This document shows, in pieces, positions 27,824 through 38,440 of a stretch of DNA of 64,000 nt. The translations under genes were made by a program, and so were the position numbers. The stretch spans positions 1 through 64,000 of the forward strand of contig CALFEQ010000085.1 of assembly GCA_937949945.1 (NCBI GenBank). The letters run 5' to 3'. How positions within the stretch are numbered: the stretch's first letter is position 1; each line of letters begins with the position of its first letter. The notes under the pieces are model-generated. The model saw only the letters and a program-made list of their open reading frames with translations, did no database searches and was not told the origin of the DNA. The DNA comes from an uncultured Myxococcales bacterium (lineage in GTDB: Bacteria; Myxococcota_A; Polyangia; Polyangiales; Polyangiaceae).

Positions 27824-28774
27824 TCACTGCCCGAGCCACTGAGGCGCTTGCGTGAGCATCTGGCGGAGCGACTGGTCGTCGACCTCGAGCTTCACCTGCA
27901 CGTCCTGGTTCTCCACCTGCACGTCGACGTTCTGGATCTTGATCCCGATGAGCGTGAGCCACTTGCTCATCGTGGCGGCCTGCTTGATCTGCTCCGAGGA
28001 CGTCTGTGCCGTCTGCGGATCGGCGTACGTGAAGCTGCCCGCGGTCTGGAGGCCCGGCTCCTTGAACGAGACGAGGAGGCGGATGGCCTTCGTCTGCTGG
28101 ATGAACGGCACCGGGATCTGACGCGTGATCTCGGCGGGCATCGGGTGCGTGGCGAAGTCGGCCGCGACCGCCGCCGCCGCGCCGGGCGTCTCCACGGTCT
28201 CGATCATCCACTTCGCGATGTCCCGCTTCACGCGGCGGTCCTGGATCCGCTCGAGCACCCGGCGGATGCCGCTCTCGGACCCGGCGACGACCTTCGTCGG
28301 CGACAGGATCGTGAACCCGACGTTGTTCACCGTGTACACGTCCCGACCGGCATACTGCGAGACGACGAGCGTGCCCCCGTTGCTCGTCGGCGTCTGCCGA
28401 GCGGCGACCTCCTTGATCTTCGCCTCGTCGAATCGCCCCACGATGATCGCCGCGGCGTCGAAGCCCTGATACCCGTAGCTCGCCCACGTCACGCGATCGA
28501 CGTCGCGCGAAGCCTGGAAGCCCGCCTCGGGCCCGAGCGGCAGGTACTTCTCGACGAGCTTCGCGAGCTCCGCACCGAACGTCTGGCTGCCGAAGAACGC
28601 GCGCGCGTCGATGGTGCCCAATGCGATCGCGTCCCCCGGCAACAAGGCGAACGCATCGTCCATGCTGGTGTCCGCCTCGGGCGCCTTGGCAGGCCCCTTG
28701 TCGCCACCACCGCACGCGACGAGGCAGAGGACGAGGGAGACGAGGAAGAAGAGGATCGAGAGACCGCGCTTCAT
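27824..28774 (-). CDS. hypothetical lipoprotein
   Basis: A 316-residue protein. MKRGLSILFFLVSLVLCLVAC|GGG is a clear lipoprotein signal peptide. The mature part (for example DAFALLPGDAIALGTIDARA, SGIRRVLERIQDRR, VSFKEPGLQTAGSFTYAD) has no domain I can name, but resembles the lipoprotein gene next to cmk in length and motif style. It ends in a helical QSLRQMLTQAPQWLGQ. It is the gene between the pheA-like gene and the FG-GAP gene. A hexamer array lies 25 bp before its start codon. Confidence 0.75.
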   Translation of the reverse strand: MKRGLSILFFLVSLVLCLVACGGGDKGPAKAPEADTSMDDAFALLPGDAIALGTIDARAFFGSQTFGAELAKLVEKYLPLGPEAGFQASRDVDRVTWASYGYQGFDAAAIIVGRFDEAKIKEVAARQTPTSNGGTLVVSQYAGRDVYTVNNVGFTILSPTKVVAGSESGIRRVLERIQDRRVKRDIAKWMIETVETPGAAAAVAADFATHPMPAEITRQIPVPFIQQTKAIRLLVSFKEPGLQTAGSFTYADPQTAQTSSEQIKQAATMSKWLTLIGIKIQNVDVQVENQDVQVKLEVDDQSLRQMLTQAPQWLGQ

Positions 28775-28798
28775 GCGCGCGGGAGGGTAACAACAGGA

Positions 28799-28960
28799 GG
28801 CTCCAGGCTCCAGGCTCCGGGCTCCGGATTTCGGGGCCAGACTTCGAGCGACCGTTTCGAAGAGCGGGACCGCTTGTTCGCGCACACCGCGACCAAGGAC
28901 ATCCGAAAGCGCGCATGCCGCCCACGTTCACGCGCGCGTCAGGCCGCCCAACCTGGAGCC
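28799..28960. repeat. composite repeat with opposed hexamer arrays (locus C)
   Basis: Four GGCTCC(A/G) units occupy 28799-28827, and a single unit in the opposite orientation (CTGGAGCC) lies at 28953-28960. The 125 bp between begin GATTTCGGGGCCAGAC, similar to locus A, and include TCGAGCGACCGTTTCGAAGAG, similar to TCGAACAGCGTTTCAAGAG inside locus D (about 50394). The element fills the space between the lipoprotein start and the pheA-like stop. Confidence 0.5.
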
Positions 28961-28967
28961 TTCCCCG

Positions 28968-30038
28968 TCAGGTCAGCTGATACGACCCCAACACCTTGAA
29001 GAACTTCGACAGCCGCCGGACCTCCTCGATCGCGCCGACGATCGCGCGGTCGGTCGCGTGGCCCTGGACCTCCACGAAGAAGAGGTACTGCCAGCTCTCG
29101 CCCGGGGTCGGCCTCGACTGGATCTTCGTGAGGTTGACGCCTCGATCGGCGAACTGCTTCAGGATCTCGTGCAGGGCGCCCGGGGAGTCGTTCACGGCGA
29201 AGACGAGGCCCGTGAAATCGTTTCCGGTCCGGCTCGACGGTCGGTTGCCGACGATGGCGTAGCGGACGCGCTCGTCACCGTCGTCGCGCACGTTGCGCTT
29301 GATGATCTCGAGCGAGAACTCGGCGGTGAACCCTTCGTGCACGAGCGCGGCGGCTCGCGGATCGGAAGCGGCGAGCTGACAGGCGCCGAGCGGCGTCTTC
29401 ACGTCGAGCACCTGCGCGCCCGGGAGCTCCGTGCTGAGGAAGCGCTGGCAATGCGCGCGGTCCTTCGCGATCGCGTAGACCTTCTCGATCTCCGCGAAGC
29501 TCGACGCTTTGCTCGCGAGCTGGAGGTTCACGACGAACTCGAACGCGCCGACGATCTTCATGTCGCTCTCGGTGAGCGCCGCGATCGTGGAGCTGAGCAG
29601 ACCGTCGGCCCGCGTCTCGAACGGCACGACCGCGTAGGTGGCGCGCTGCCGGCTGACCTCGTCGATCGCCGCGGCGACCGTGTCGGTGCTCAGGTACTCG
29701 GCCGCGACGCCGAAGCGGCTGCGAGCGGCGGCGTGGGCGAAGCCTCCGTCGAGACCGCAGTAAGAGATGACGACGGGCTGCTCGAGCGAGAAGCAGGTAG
29801 CGAAGATCTCTCGGAAGATCTCGCGGAGCGCCGCGTGCGGGATGTCGCCGGACGACTTCGCGACGAGCTCCTCGATCTGGCCGCGGTCCGGCAGGGCCGG
29901 CGGCGTGGTCATCGACCTCTTGAGCTCTCCGATGCGCTTCGAGAGCTTTCCCCGCCTCTCGAGCGCAGCGAGGAGCTGAGCGTCGATCTTGGAGATCTCT
30001 TGGCGGAGCTCGTCGACTTCGCGGCGCTTGTCGCTCAT
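28968..30038 (-). CDS. pheA: PheA-like chorismate mutase / prephenate dehydratase-like / ACT protein
   Basis: A 356-residue protein in the P-protein layout: a chorismate mutase-like helix domain (about residues 5-85), a prephenate dehydratase-like domain (about 90-270) and a C-terminal ACT domain (TGLVFAVNDSPGALHEIL to the end, with IQSRPTPGESWQYLFFVE). The ACT domain normally senses phenylalanine. The dehydratase motifs are changed: ENS/ENT is ETR in VVPFETRADG, and the essential TRF is VRY in ERVRYAIVG. The mutase RE pair is replaced in DRGQIEEL. It may be a divergent or inactive enzyme. The ATG at 30038 is chosen because of an upstream -10-like box. Confidence 0.8.
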   Translation of the reverse strand: MSDKRREVDELRQEISKIDAQLLAALERRGKLSKRIGELKRSMTTPPALPDRGQIEELVAKSSGDIPHAALREIFREIFATCFSLEQPVVISYCGLDGGFAHAAARSRFGVAAEYLSTDTVAAAIDEVSRQRATYAVVPFETRADGLLSSTIAALTESDMKIVGAFEFVVNLQLASKASSFAEIEKVYAIAKDRAHCQRFLSTELPGAQVLDVKTPLGACQLAASDPRAAALVHEGFTAEFSLEIIKRNVRDDGDERVRYAIVGNRPSSRTGNDFTGLVFAVNDSPGALHEILKQFADRGVNLTKIQSRPTPGESWQYLFFVEVQGHATDRAIVGAIEEVRRLSKFFKVLGSYQLT

Positions 30039-30048
30039 GTGTCTCATC

Positions 30049-30057
30049 AGAATAGCA
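30049..30057 (-). promoter_or_regulatory. extended -10-like element before the pheA-like gene
   Basis: TGCTATTCT on the minus strand is an extended -10 box whose start point would fall a few bases before the ATG at 30038, making the message almost leaderless. No good -35 is present. It argues against the alternative ATG at 30047. Confidence 0.3.
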
Positions 30058-30189
30058 CCAAGGCCTTCCCCTCTTCGGGTCTTCGCCTTCGAACGGTCGC
30101 GCCGCGCGCGATGATTGCGTTATGACGGGGATGGCCCCCCCGTTTCTCGTCCGGCTTCGTTCGAAGCCTTCCCACGAACCGTCGCCCCT

Positions 30190-30807
30190 TTGACCTCCTC
30201 GCGCGAGCTCGGCAGCCTCCGGCGCAAATACGAGCGCATCTTGGCGCTCCGTCGCGAGCACGAGCGGGCGCGTACGGGCCGGCACGTCGAGCGCGACCCG
30301 CGACGCAGGCTCGTGCGGCTCGCCGAGGAGTTTCCCGGAGCGCTGCGCGAGATCGACACGCTGCCGCTCGAGGTGATCGTCGAGCGCATCGATGCGCTCG
30401 CGTCGGCCGAGCGCGATCCCTCGCGACGCGCGCCGTGGATGGAGGCTCAGGTCCACTTCCACCGCTTCGCGCGTGGCGCGCTCGCCGCCAAGCGATGGCT
30501 CCGCGGACGCAAGCACGTCGACGCCGCGCTCCGTGCCGCATTCGTCGATGCGCTCCCGACGATGCCGCGCGGCGCAGACGCCCGCGCGTTCGCGGACGAG
30601 CTCGATCGGATCGCGGCCCCGTCGCGCGGACGCCTGATGGACGTCGTCTACGCGCGTGTCGCTGCGGTCCTCGGCGTCAGCGTCGACGAGGCACGCGCGC
30701 TCGTTTTCGGCGTCGACGCTCCTCGGCAGGCGATCACTTCGCCGAAGACGAAGCCGACGAAGACGAGGAAGAAGACGACGAGCTCGAAGAAGAGCTCGAC
30801 GAGCTAG
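30190..30807 (+). CDS. hypothetical basic helical protein
   Basis: About 205 residues, very rich in Arg and Ala, mostly helical (for example LRRKYERILALRREHERART and PRRRLVRLAEEFPGALREID). The end is a Lys/Thr/Ser-rich tail (KTKPTKTRKKTTSSKKSS). No known domain is recognised. The start is uncertain: a TTG at 30190 gives MTSSRELGSL; an earlier TTG at 30115 would add a less typical N-terminus. Its last 74 bases overlap the convergent FmdB-like gene, where the same DNA codes poly-Ser. Confidence 0.6.
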   Translation: MTSSRELGSLRRKYERILALRREHERARTGRHVERDPRRRLVRLAEEFPGALREIDTLPLEVIVERIDALASAERDPSRRAPWMEAQVHFHRFARGALAAKRWLRGRKHVDAALRAAFVDALPTMPRGADARAFADELDRIAAPSRGRLMDVVYARVAAVLGVSVDEARALVFGVDAPRQAITSPKTKPTKTRKKTTSSKKSSTS

Positions 30808-31072
30808 ACGAGCTCCCGTTGGAATCCGACTTGGCGCTCGACCCGTTGGAGCTCGAGTCGCTCGACCCGTTCGAGTCCGACTTCTTCGGGACCGACGAGT
30901 AGAGGTCTGCGTACCAACCACCCCCCTTGAGAATGAAATTGCCGCCGCTGATCTGGCGCTTCGCCGTCGACTTCTTGCACTTGGGGCAGACCTGGATCGG
31001 GTCCTCCGAGATCTTCTGAATCTCCTCCCAGTGGTGCTGGCAATCCGTGCAGGCGTACTCGTAGGTGGGCAT
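30734..31072 (-). CDS. FmdB-family zinc ribbon protein with poly-Ser tail
   Basis: A 112-residue protein starting MPTYEYACTDCQHHWE, the FmdB (CxxC_CxxC_SSSS) family start, with a second CxxC in VCPKCKKSTAKRQISGG. These four Cys should bind one zinc. The tail from about residue 65 is Ser/Asn/Asp-rich and then almost pure Ser for some 20 residues, longer than usual for the family. The tail DNA overlaps the convergent gene. FmdB proteins may act in regulation; the function is not settled. Confidence 0.85.
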   Translation of the reverse strand: MPTYEYACTDCQHHWEEIQKISEDPIQVCPKCKKSTAKRQISGGNFILKGGGWYADLYSSVPKKSDSNGSSDSSSNGSSAKSDSNGSSSSSSSSSSSSSSSSSSSSASSSAK

Positions 31073-31202
31073 CTTCGTTGCGGCACAAGTGGCCTTCGAC
31101 CGCGGTCAAGTCAAGGGGTGCGGCTCGCACTTATCGAAGAACGAAGGAAACTTGCGGGCGCCGGCGGTCGGGCGCCGCACCCCTCGCGCACCTAAGTCAC
31201 GG

Positions 31203-31216
31203 TTTTCACGTGAAAA
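31203..31216. promoter_or_regulatory. palindrome TTTTCACGTGAAAA
   Basis: A perfect 14-bp palindrome in the AT-rich island. The inner 12 bases TTTCACGTGAAA match the centre of known parS sites (TGTTTCACGTGAAACA type), but the flanking G and C are missing. It could be a ParB-family site or a regulator's operator. Confidence 0.45.
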
Positions 31217-31276
31217 ATCGCTGAACACATTTTTCCTGCTTGCGTGCGCGGACGTTCAGGCGTAACCACTGAACAA

Positions 31277-31304
31277 TGACGTTATGTGAAGTGACATGAC
31301 GTCC
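31277..31304. promoter_or_regulatory. imperfect inverted repeat upstream of smc
   Basis: TGACGTTATGT (31277-31287) and ACATGACGTCC (31294-31304) match as inverted arms at 9 of 11 positions across a 6-base spacer. Its size and place fit an operator. Confidence 0.35.
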
Positions 31305-31318
31305 TTTCTATGGCCAAT

Positions 31319-31327
31319 TTATCCACA
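31319..31327 (+). promoter_or_regulatory. DnaA box
   Basis: TTATCCACA is a perfect match to the DnaA-box consensus TTATNCACA. A weaker TTGGGCACA lies at 31344-31352. One strong box suggests regulation by DnaA, or titration, rather than a full origin. Confidence 0.5.
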
Positions 31328-31551
31328 GGGTTGGTCGCAGAAGTTGGGCACAACTCGAAGGCCCCCGACTGGCGCCGTCGCGAGCGGCGCGGTACGTGCG
31401 CGCCCGAGGTGAGGCGCGACGTTGACGGCTCGAGCGACGACGTTTCGGCACTCCGCCCGGAGCTTTCCGGGCGGCGCCGGGAGCGCGCGCCGAGCGACCG
31501 GGGTTCGGGGAGCAGGACCCCGTCGCGAGAAGGTTTGGAGGATCCGCGTAG

Positions 31552-35157
<3,606 letters not shown>

Positions 35158-35246
35158 GACAGGGAGGCCGGGAGACCGCAGGAAATGCTTTCGCATTTCC
35201 TGCGGAAAAGGGAGCCTCCCTCGCGACCTGCAACGCCTCGCGCAAC
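35158..35246 (+). repeat. palindromic 3' element, copy 1
   Basis: The element starts immediately after the smc stop. It has GACAGGGAG, then a perfect palindrome (arms 35176-35188 CCGCAGGAAATGC and 35193-35205, loop TTTC), then AAAAGGGAGCCTCCCT, and ends CTGCAACGCCTCGCGCAAC. Copy 2 at 36102-36189 matches it in reverse at most positions. Confidence 0.65.
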
Positions 35247-35489
35247 AGCCGGCCGGGTCCCTACCGACAACCATCGACGGGAGGCGCTTTGCTCGACGGC
35301 GTAGTCTGACGAGACATCAACGCCGTCTTTACTGCAGCCCTCTCTTGAACGCGGGCCTCCCTTCACCGCGACCTCGAGAGAGCCCGCGGCTTCACTCGCC
35401 TTCCGGCCACTGCGCAGCATCAGGCGCATCACCGGCGTGCACCGTGGGTGGCACGCGTCGGCGAGACGCGGGAGCGCGTGAGGGAGCGA
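35247..35489. other. intergenic region after smc, no gene seen
   Basis: Together with the palindromic element, this makes a gap of about 330 bp between smc and the convergent small lipoprotein. No coding pattern or further repeat is evident. Confidence 0.5.
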
Positions 35490-35855
35490 TCAGGTGCCGG
35501 CGTCGGCCGCGTCCGAGTGCGGGCCGCGGTGGTTGCCGGTGCCGGGGCCCTTGCCGTCGGAGTTGCCGGGGCCGGCGCCCTTCCTTTGACCGAGGCCCGG
35601 GCCAGGGCCCGTGTGATCGGAGTTGCCCGGTCCCTTGCCGTCCCGGTTGCCGGGGCCCTCGCCCTTGCCGGAACCCGGACCGTGCTCGGGGCGTGCCGCC
35701 TTCGTGGTCGGCGGCGCCCCCGTCTCGTCGCCGCTCGTCGGCGTTGCCGTCTCGCCGCCGCTCGCCGGCGCAGCCGGAGGCGGGTTCGACGAGCACGCAT
35801 AGCCGAAGCCGGCAGCAGCCAGGAGGAGCACGGTAGAGAGCGAGGTCACGCGCAT
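35490..35855 (-). CDS. small lipoprotein with Gly-Pro-Asn repeats
   Basis: A 121-residue protein. MRVTSLSTVLLLAAAGFGYAC|SS is a lipoprotein signal. The mature part is fully low complexity: GPGNRDGKGPGNSDHTGPGPG and GAGPGNSDGKGPGTGNHRGP, i.e. repeated GPGN(R/S)DGKGPGN units, highly hydrophilic and probably disordered. Function unknown; such a chain could coat the surface or act as a spacer. Codon use and the signal peptide support a real gene. Confidence 0.7.
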   Translation of the reverse strand: MRVTSLSTVLLLAAAGFGYACSSNPPPAAPASGGETATPTSGDETGAPPTTKAARPEHGPGSGKGEGPGNRDGKGPGNSDHTGPGPGLGQRKGAGPGNSDGKGPGTGNHRGPHSDAADAGT

Positions 35856-36101
35856 GGCCGAATGCCTACATGCCGCAGCTCACATCGTCAACTCGCCGGC
35901 ACCCCGCACAGTCACGAGCTGCACGGCACACGACCACGCTTCCCACTGCAGTGGCTACGGACGGCGTCGACCAACGACAGCCGGTCGAGCCGTGTCTTCG
36001 TCGATGTCCGCAGGTCGCATCGAGCTGCGATCACGCGATGCGACGACGCCGATGGGGTGTGTTGTTCTTCGTCGAAGTCCTCGGGTCGGAACGCGACCGC
36101 A
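35856..36101. other. intergenic region, no gene seen
   Basis: With copy 2 of the palindromic element this gap spans about 370 bp between the small lipoprotein start and the lamin-tail gene stop. It is the likely promoter region of the small lipoprotein. No clear promoter was found. Confidence 0.45.
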
Positions 36102-36189
36102 GTCGCGCGAAGCGCTGCAAGTCGGCAGGGAGACTCCCCTTTCCGCAGGAAATGCGAAGCATCTCCTGCGGGCTCCCTGTCTCCCTGTC
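36102..36189 (-). repeat. palindromic 3' element, copy 2
   Basis: In the minus direction it starts GACAGGGAGACAGGGAGCC, then a palindrome (arms 36143-36155 and 36159-36171, one mismatch, 3-base loop), then GGAAAGGGGAGTCTCCC and a GACTTGCAGCGCTTCGCGC end. It begins about 34 bp after the stop of the lamin-tail gene (36224), in that gene's sense direction, the same arrangement as copy 1 after smc. Confidence 0.65.
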
Positions 36190-36223
36190 GACCCGTGTCT
36201 CCCCGAAGCTCCCCGTCTCCGGC

Positions 36224-37168
36224 TCAGGACCGCGCGCGCCGCCGGCGGACGGACAGCGCGAGCCCGACGCCGAGGACGACGGCGAGCGCCGCGCCGGGGC
36301 TCCTGCCGTATGCGCGGCCCATCGAGCACTCCGACGGCTCGGAGCCGCCGCTCGGCGTGATCTTGCCCGCGTCCTTCGGCTGGCCCGCGTCGTACGGCGG
36401 CTCCTCGCCGAGCGGCGGGTCCACGACCGGCGGAACCGGCCCCGCGTCCCTGTTCCCCGGTCCCGGAGGTGCCGGGCACGGAGCGGGCTCCGTCTCGGAG
36501 TTGCGCGGCTCCGGCGCGTCGACGGTGAAGTCCGCGCGGTTCTCGTTCGTGTCCGTGCAGCCACCGTCCTTGCGGATGGCGGCCTTGGTCGCGTCGAGCG
36601 GGAGCACCGACTGGCTGCCCTCGAAGTCCGTGACGGCGCCGTAGCCGACGAGATCGATCACCTTGCTGCTGTCGCAGCGGGTGACTCCACCACAACCCAG
36701 CGCCGTGGCGCCCGGCGCGATCGCGAGCTTGCCGTTGGAGAGCGCGAGCCCGATCGCCCCCGTGGCGTCCGGCGTCGGGATGTCGGCACCACTGGCGCCC
36801 TGTGCGAGCCCGACCAGGTAATAGCCACCGGGCGGGATCGTCCCCGAGAGCGCCACGAAGCTCTCGAAGTCCGCCGTGGCCTCGGCGTACTGGAGCGAGA
36901 GCCCATCGAGCGAGAGGGTGTGCTGCGACCGATTGAAGAGCACGACGTAGTCGCGACGGAACACCGCGCCGGGAGAGCCGCCGCCGGTATAGACCTGACT
37001 GATCACGAGCTCGCCGCGCGCCACTCCGCCGTCTTCGAGCGCAGAGCTCACGCGGCCGAGCTTCTCCTCCGATGCGGGATCGTCCTGCGTCGAGCAGCCG
37101 GAAGCCGTCACGATCGCGGCGCCGGACGTCGCGAGAACGAGGGCGGTGGCCAGGATCATCTTCGACAT
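36224..37168 (-). CDS. lamin-tail-domain protein with MYXO-CTERM-like tail
   Basis: A 314-residue exported protein. MSKMILATALVLATSGAAI to ASGC is a lipoprotein-type signal. A lamin-tail domain (LTD) follows, with ELVISQVYTGGGSPGAVF, RRDYVVLFNRSQHTLSL and YYLVGLAQG as typical pieces. Then comes a Pro/Asp linker and a C-terminal sorting tail: a Cys (SECSMG), a hydrophobic segment (GAALAVVLGVGLALSV) and RRRRARS, which matches the MYXO-CTERM plan. It should be displayed on the cell surface. It is the last gene of the minus-strand envelope locus that begins at 47278. Confidence 0.85.
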   Translation of the reverse strand: MSKMILATALVLATSGAAIVTASGCSTQDDPASEEKLGRVSSALEDGGVARGELVISQVYTGGGSPGAVFRRDYVVLFNRSQHTLSLDGLSLQYAEATADFESFVALSGTIPPGGYYLVGLAQGASGADIPTPDATGAIGLALSNGKLAIAPGATALGCGGVTRCDSSKVIDLVGYGAVTDFEGSQSVLPLDATKAAIRKDGGCTDTNENRADFTVDAPEPRNSETEPAPCPAPPGPGNRDAGPVPPVVDPPLGEEPPYDAGQPKDAGKITPSGGSEPSECSMGRAYGRSPGAALAVVLGVGLALSVRRRRARS

Positions 37169-37438
37169 TGCGCGTCCCCTCGAGCGAGCCTCTCGCCAAA
37201 GCTCGCGAAAGAAAGAAGTCGGGCGACCCGGCCGCGGCCAGGCCGTTTCGGGCAGCTTATGCCCCATCCTCCGGGTTTCTGCAAACGCTGCGACGCGCCC
37301 TCTGCGCCGCCGAGCGGACGGTCAACGAGCGCGACACACGGCGCCGCGCGCGCCGCCCTCGACCGGACGCGCTCCCCCTGCCCGGAGAGCGCCCTCGTTC
37401 TCGATGCCCGGGGCAGCTCTCCCAGCGGCGGCGCAGCG

Positions 37439-38431
37439 TCAGTCGATAGGGTCGAGCTTGGTGCAGCTCGCGAGCGTCTCGCCAGGCGGCGGGCTTCGAT
37501 CCGAGCACAGCAAGACTTGGAGCCGATGGTCGCCGCCGCTGATGTTTCCTGCGGCGAAGACCGTCACGGCGACGCCGCGTCGGACGCGCTCCGGCACGGT
37601 GAAGCTGCGCACGGTCGTGCCGGCCCGGAGCGACAGCGTGGCGTTCGCAGGAATGCCCGCGGCCAGGGTCGCGAACCCGTTCGTCGACGTGTACGGGAAG
37701 CCGATCGCCGATCCGTACCTCACACCGGTCACCACGGTCTCGCCATTGATGACGAGGTCGACCGCAGGCAGATCGGGCACCCCGTGGACGAGACGCACGG
37801 CCGTCACGTTCGCGGGCGGCGCGAGAACGTCGTTGATCGCGACGCCGCGCGGGTTCGCGTCACCGGCGTCGACGCCCGGCTCGATGACGCCGACCGCGAC
37901 CAGCGTGAGCCCCGCGTTCTGGCGGAGGATCGTCGACGGGATGCTCGCGAAGATGGTGGCGCCTTCGCCGTCACACGCGCCGCCGACCGGAACGACCCGG
38001 AACTGGTAACGCGTGCCCGCCGCCGCCGCGGGCAGGTTGTTGTGCGCCGAGACCTCTCCGAACTTGAGGCCGTCCGGCTTGGGGCTCGGAGCATCGACGG
38101 TGATCTTCTGCCCTTCCCACGGCCCGGAGGGATCCTGCTTCACGCAGAGGTCGACGGCGCTCGGGCCCTGGAGCAGGTTCGCCAGGCGGATGCGGCCCGC
38201 GGGCGGCGGCGGCCCGGCGTCGGGCGTCGTCGGGGTCGGCTCCTCCTCGTCTTCCACGAGCGGAGGGGCGCCGACGTCGATCGGCTCCGCGTCGAAGTCG
38301 GGCAGCGGGCTGGTCTCGCTCAGCGACTCGCACGCCACGAGCGATCCCCAAGCGACGAGGAGCGAGCCGGCGCCAGCGACGCTGGCGAGCCCGACGAGCC
38401 CCAGTCGGAAGAGCGAGAGGCGCTTGTGCAT
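37439..38431 (-). CDS. DUF4397-domain lipoprotein
   Basis: A 330-residue protein with lipobox LVAC at the end of its signal peptide and an acidic Pro-rich linker. Two DUF4397-type blocks are visible: RIRLANLLQGPSAVDLCV and VRLVHGVPDLPAVDLVING, with a beta-sandwich pattern between. The domain is common in surface proteins; function unknown. The stop of the upstream receptor gene is 9 bp away, so it is probably in the same operon and may be a partner or cargo of the receptor. Confidence 0.85.
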   Translation of the reverse strand: MHKRLSLFRLGLVGLASVAGAGSLLVAWGSLVACESLSETSPLPDFDAEPIDVGAPPLVEDEEEPTPTTPDAGPPPPAGRIRLANLLQGPSAVDLCVKQDPSGPWEGQKITVDAPSPKPDGLKFGEVSAHNNLPAAAAGTRYQFRVVPVGGACDGEGATIFASIPSTILRQNAGLTLVAVGVIEPGVDAGDANPRGVAINDVLAPPANVTAVRLVHGVPDLPAVDLVINGETVVTGVRYGSAIGFPYTSTNGFATLAAGIPANATLSLRAGTTVRSFTVPERVRRGVAVTVFAAGNISGGDHRLQVLLCSDRSPPPGETLASCTKLDPID

Positions 38432-38440
38432 CGGATTCTC

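Larger units (their letters stand above)
31073..31551. other. AT-rich intergenic island upstream of smc
   Basis: About 480 bp without a gene, lying between the divergent FmdB and smc starts. The part from about 31190 to 31330 is far more AT-rich than the surroundings and holds the palindrome, inverted repeat and DnaA box listed separately. The part from 31340 to 31540 is ordinary GC-rich leader. GGAGG lies 10 bp before the smc ATG. Confidence 0.6.

Noticed and set aside
31190..31330. Chromosomal origin of replication
   Set aside because: Only one strong DnaA box, and no dnaA, dnaN, rpmH or parAB genes nearby; kept only as a regulatory-island finding.
35176..35205. Perfect hairpin after smc as an ordinary intrinsic terminator
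   Set aside because: No T run follows in the smc direction, and the hairpin is part of a longer repeated element.
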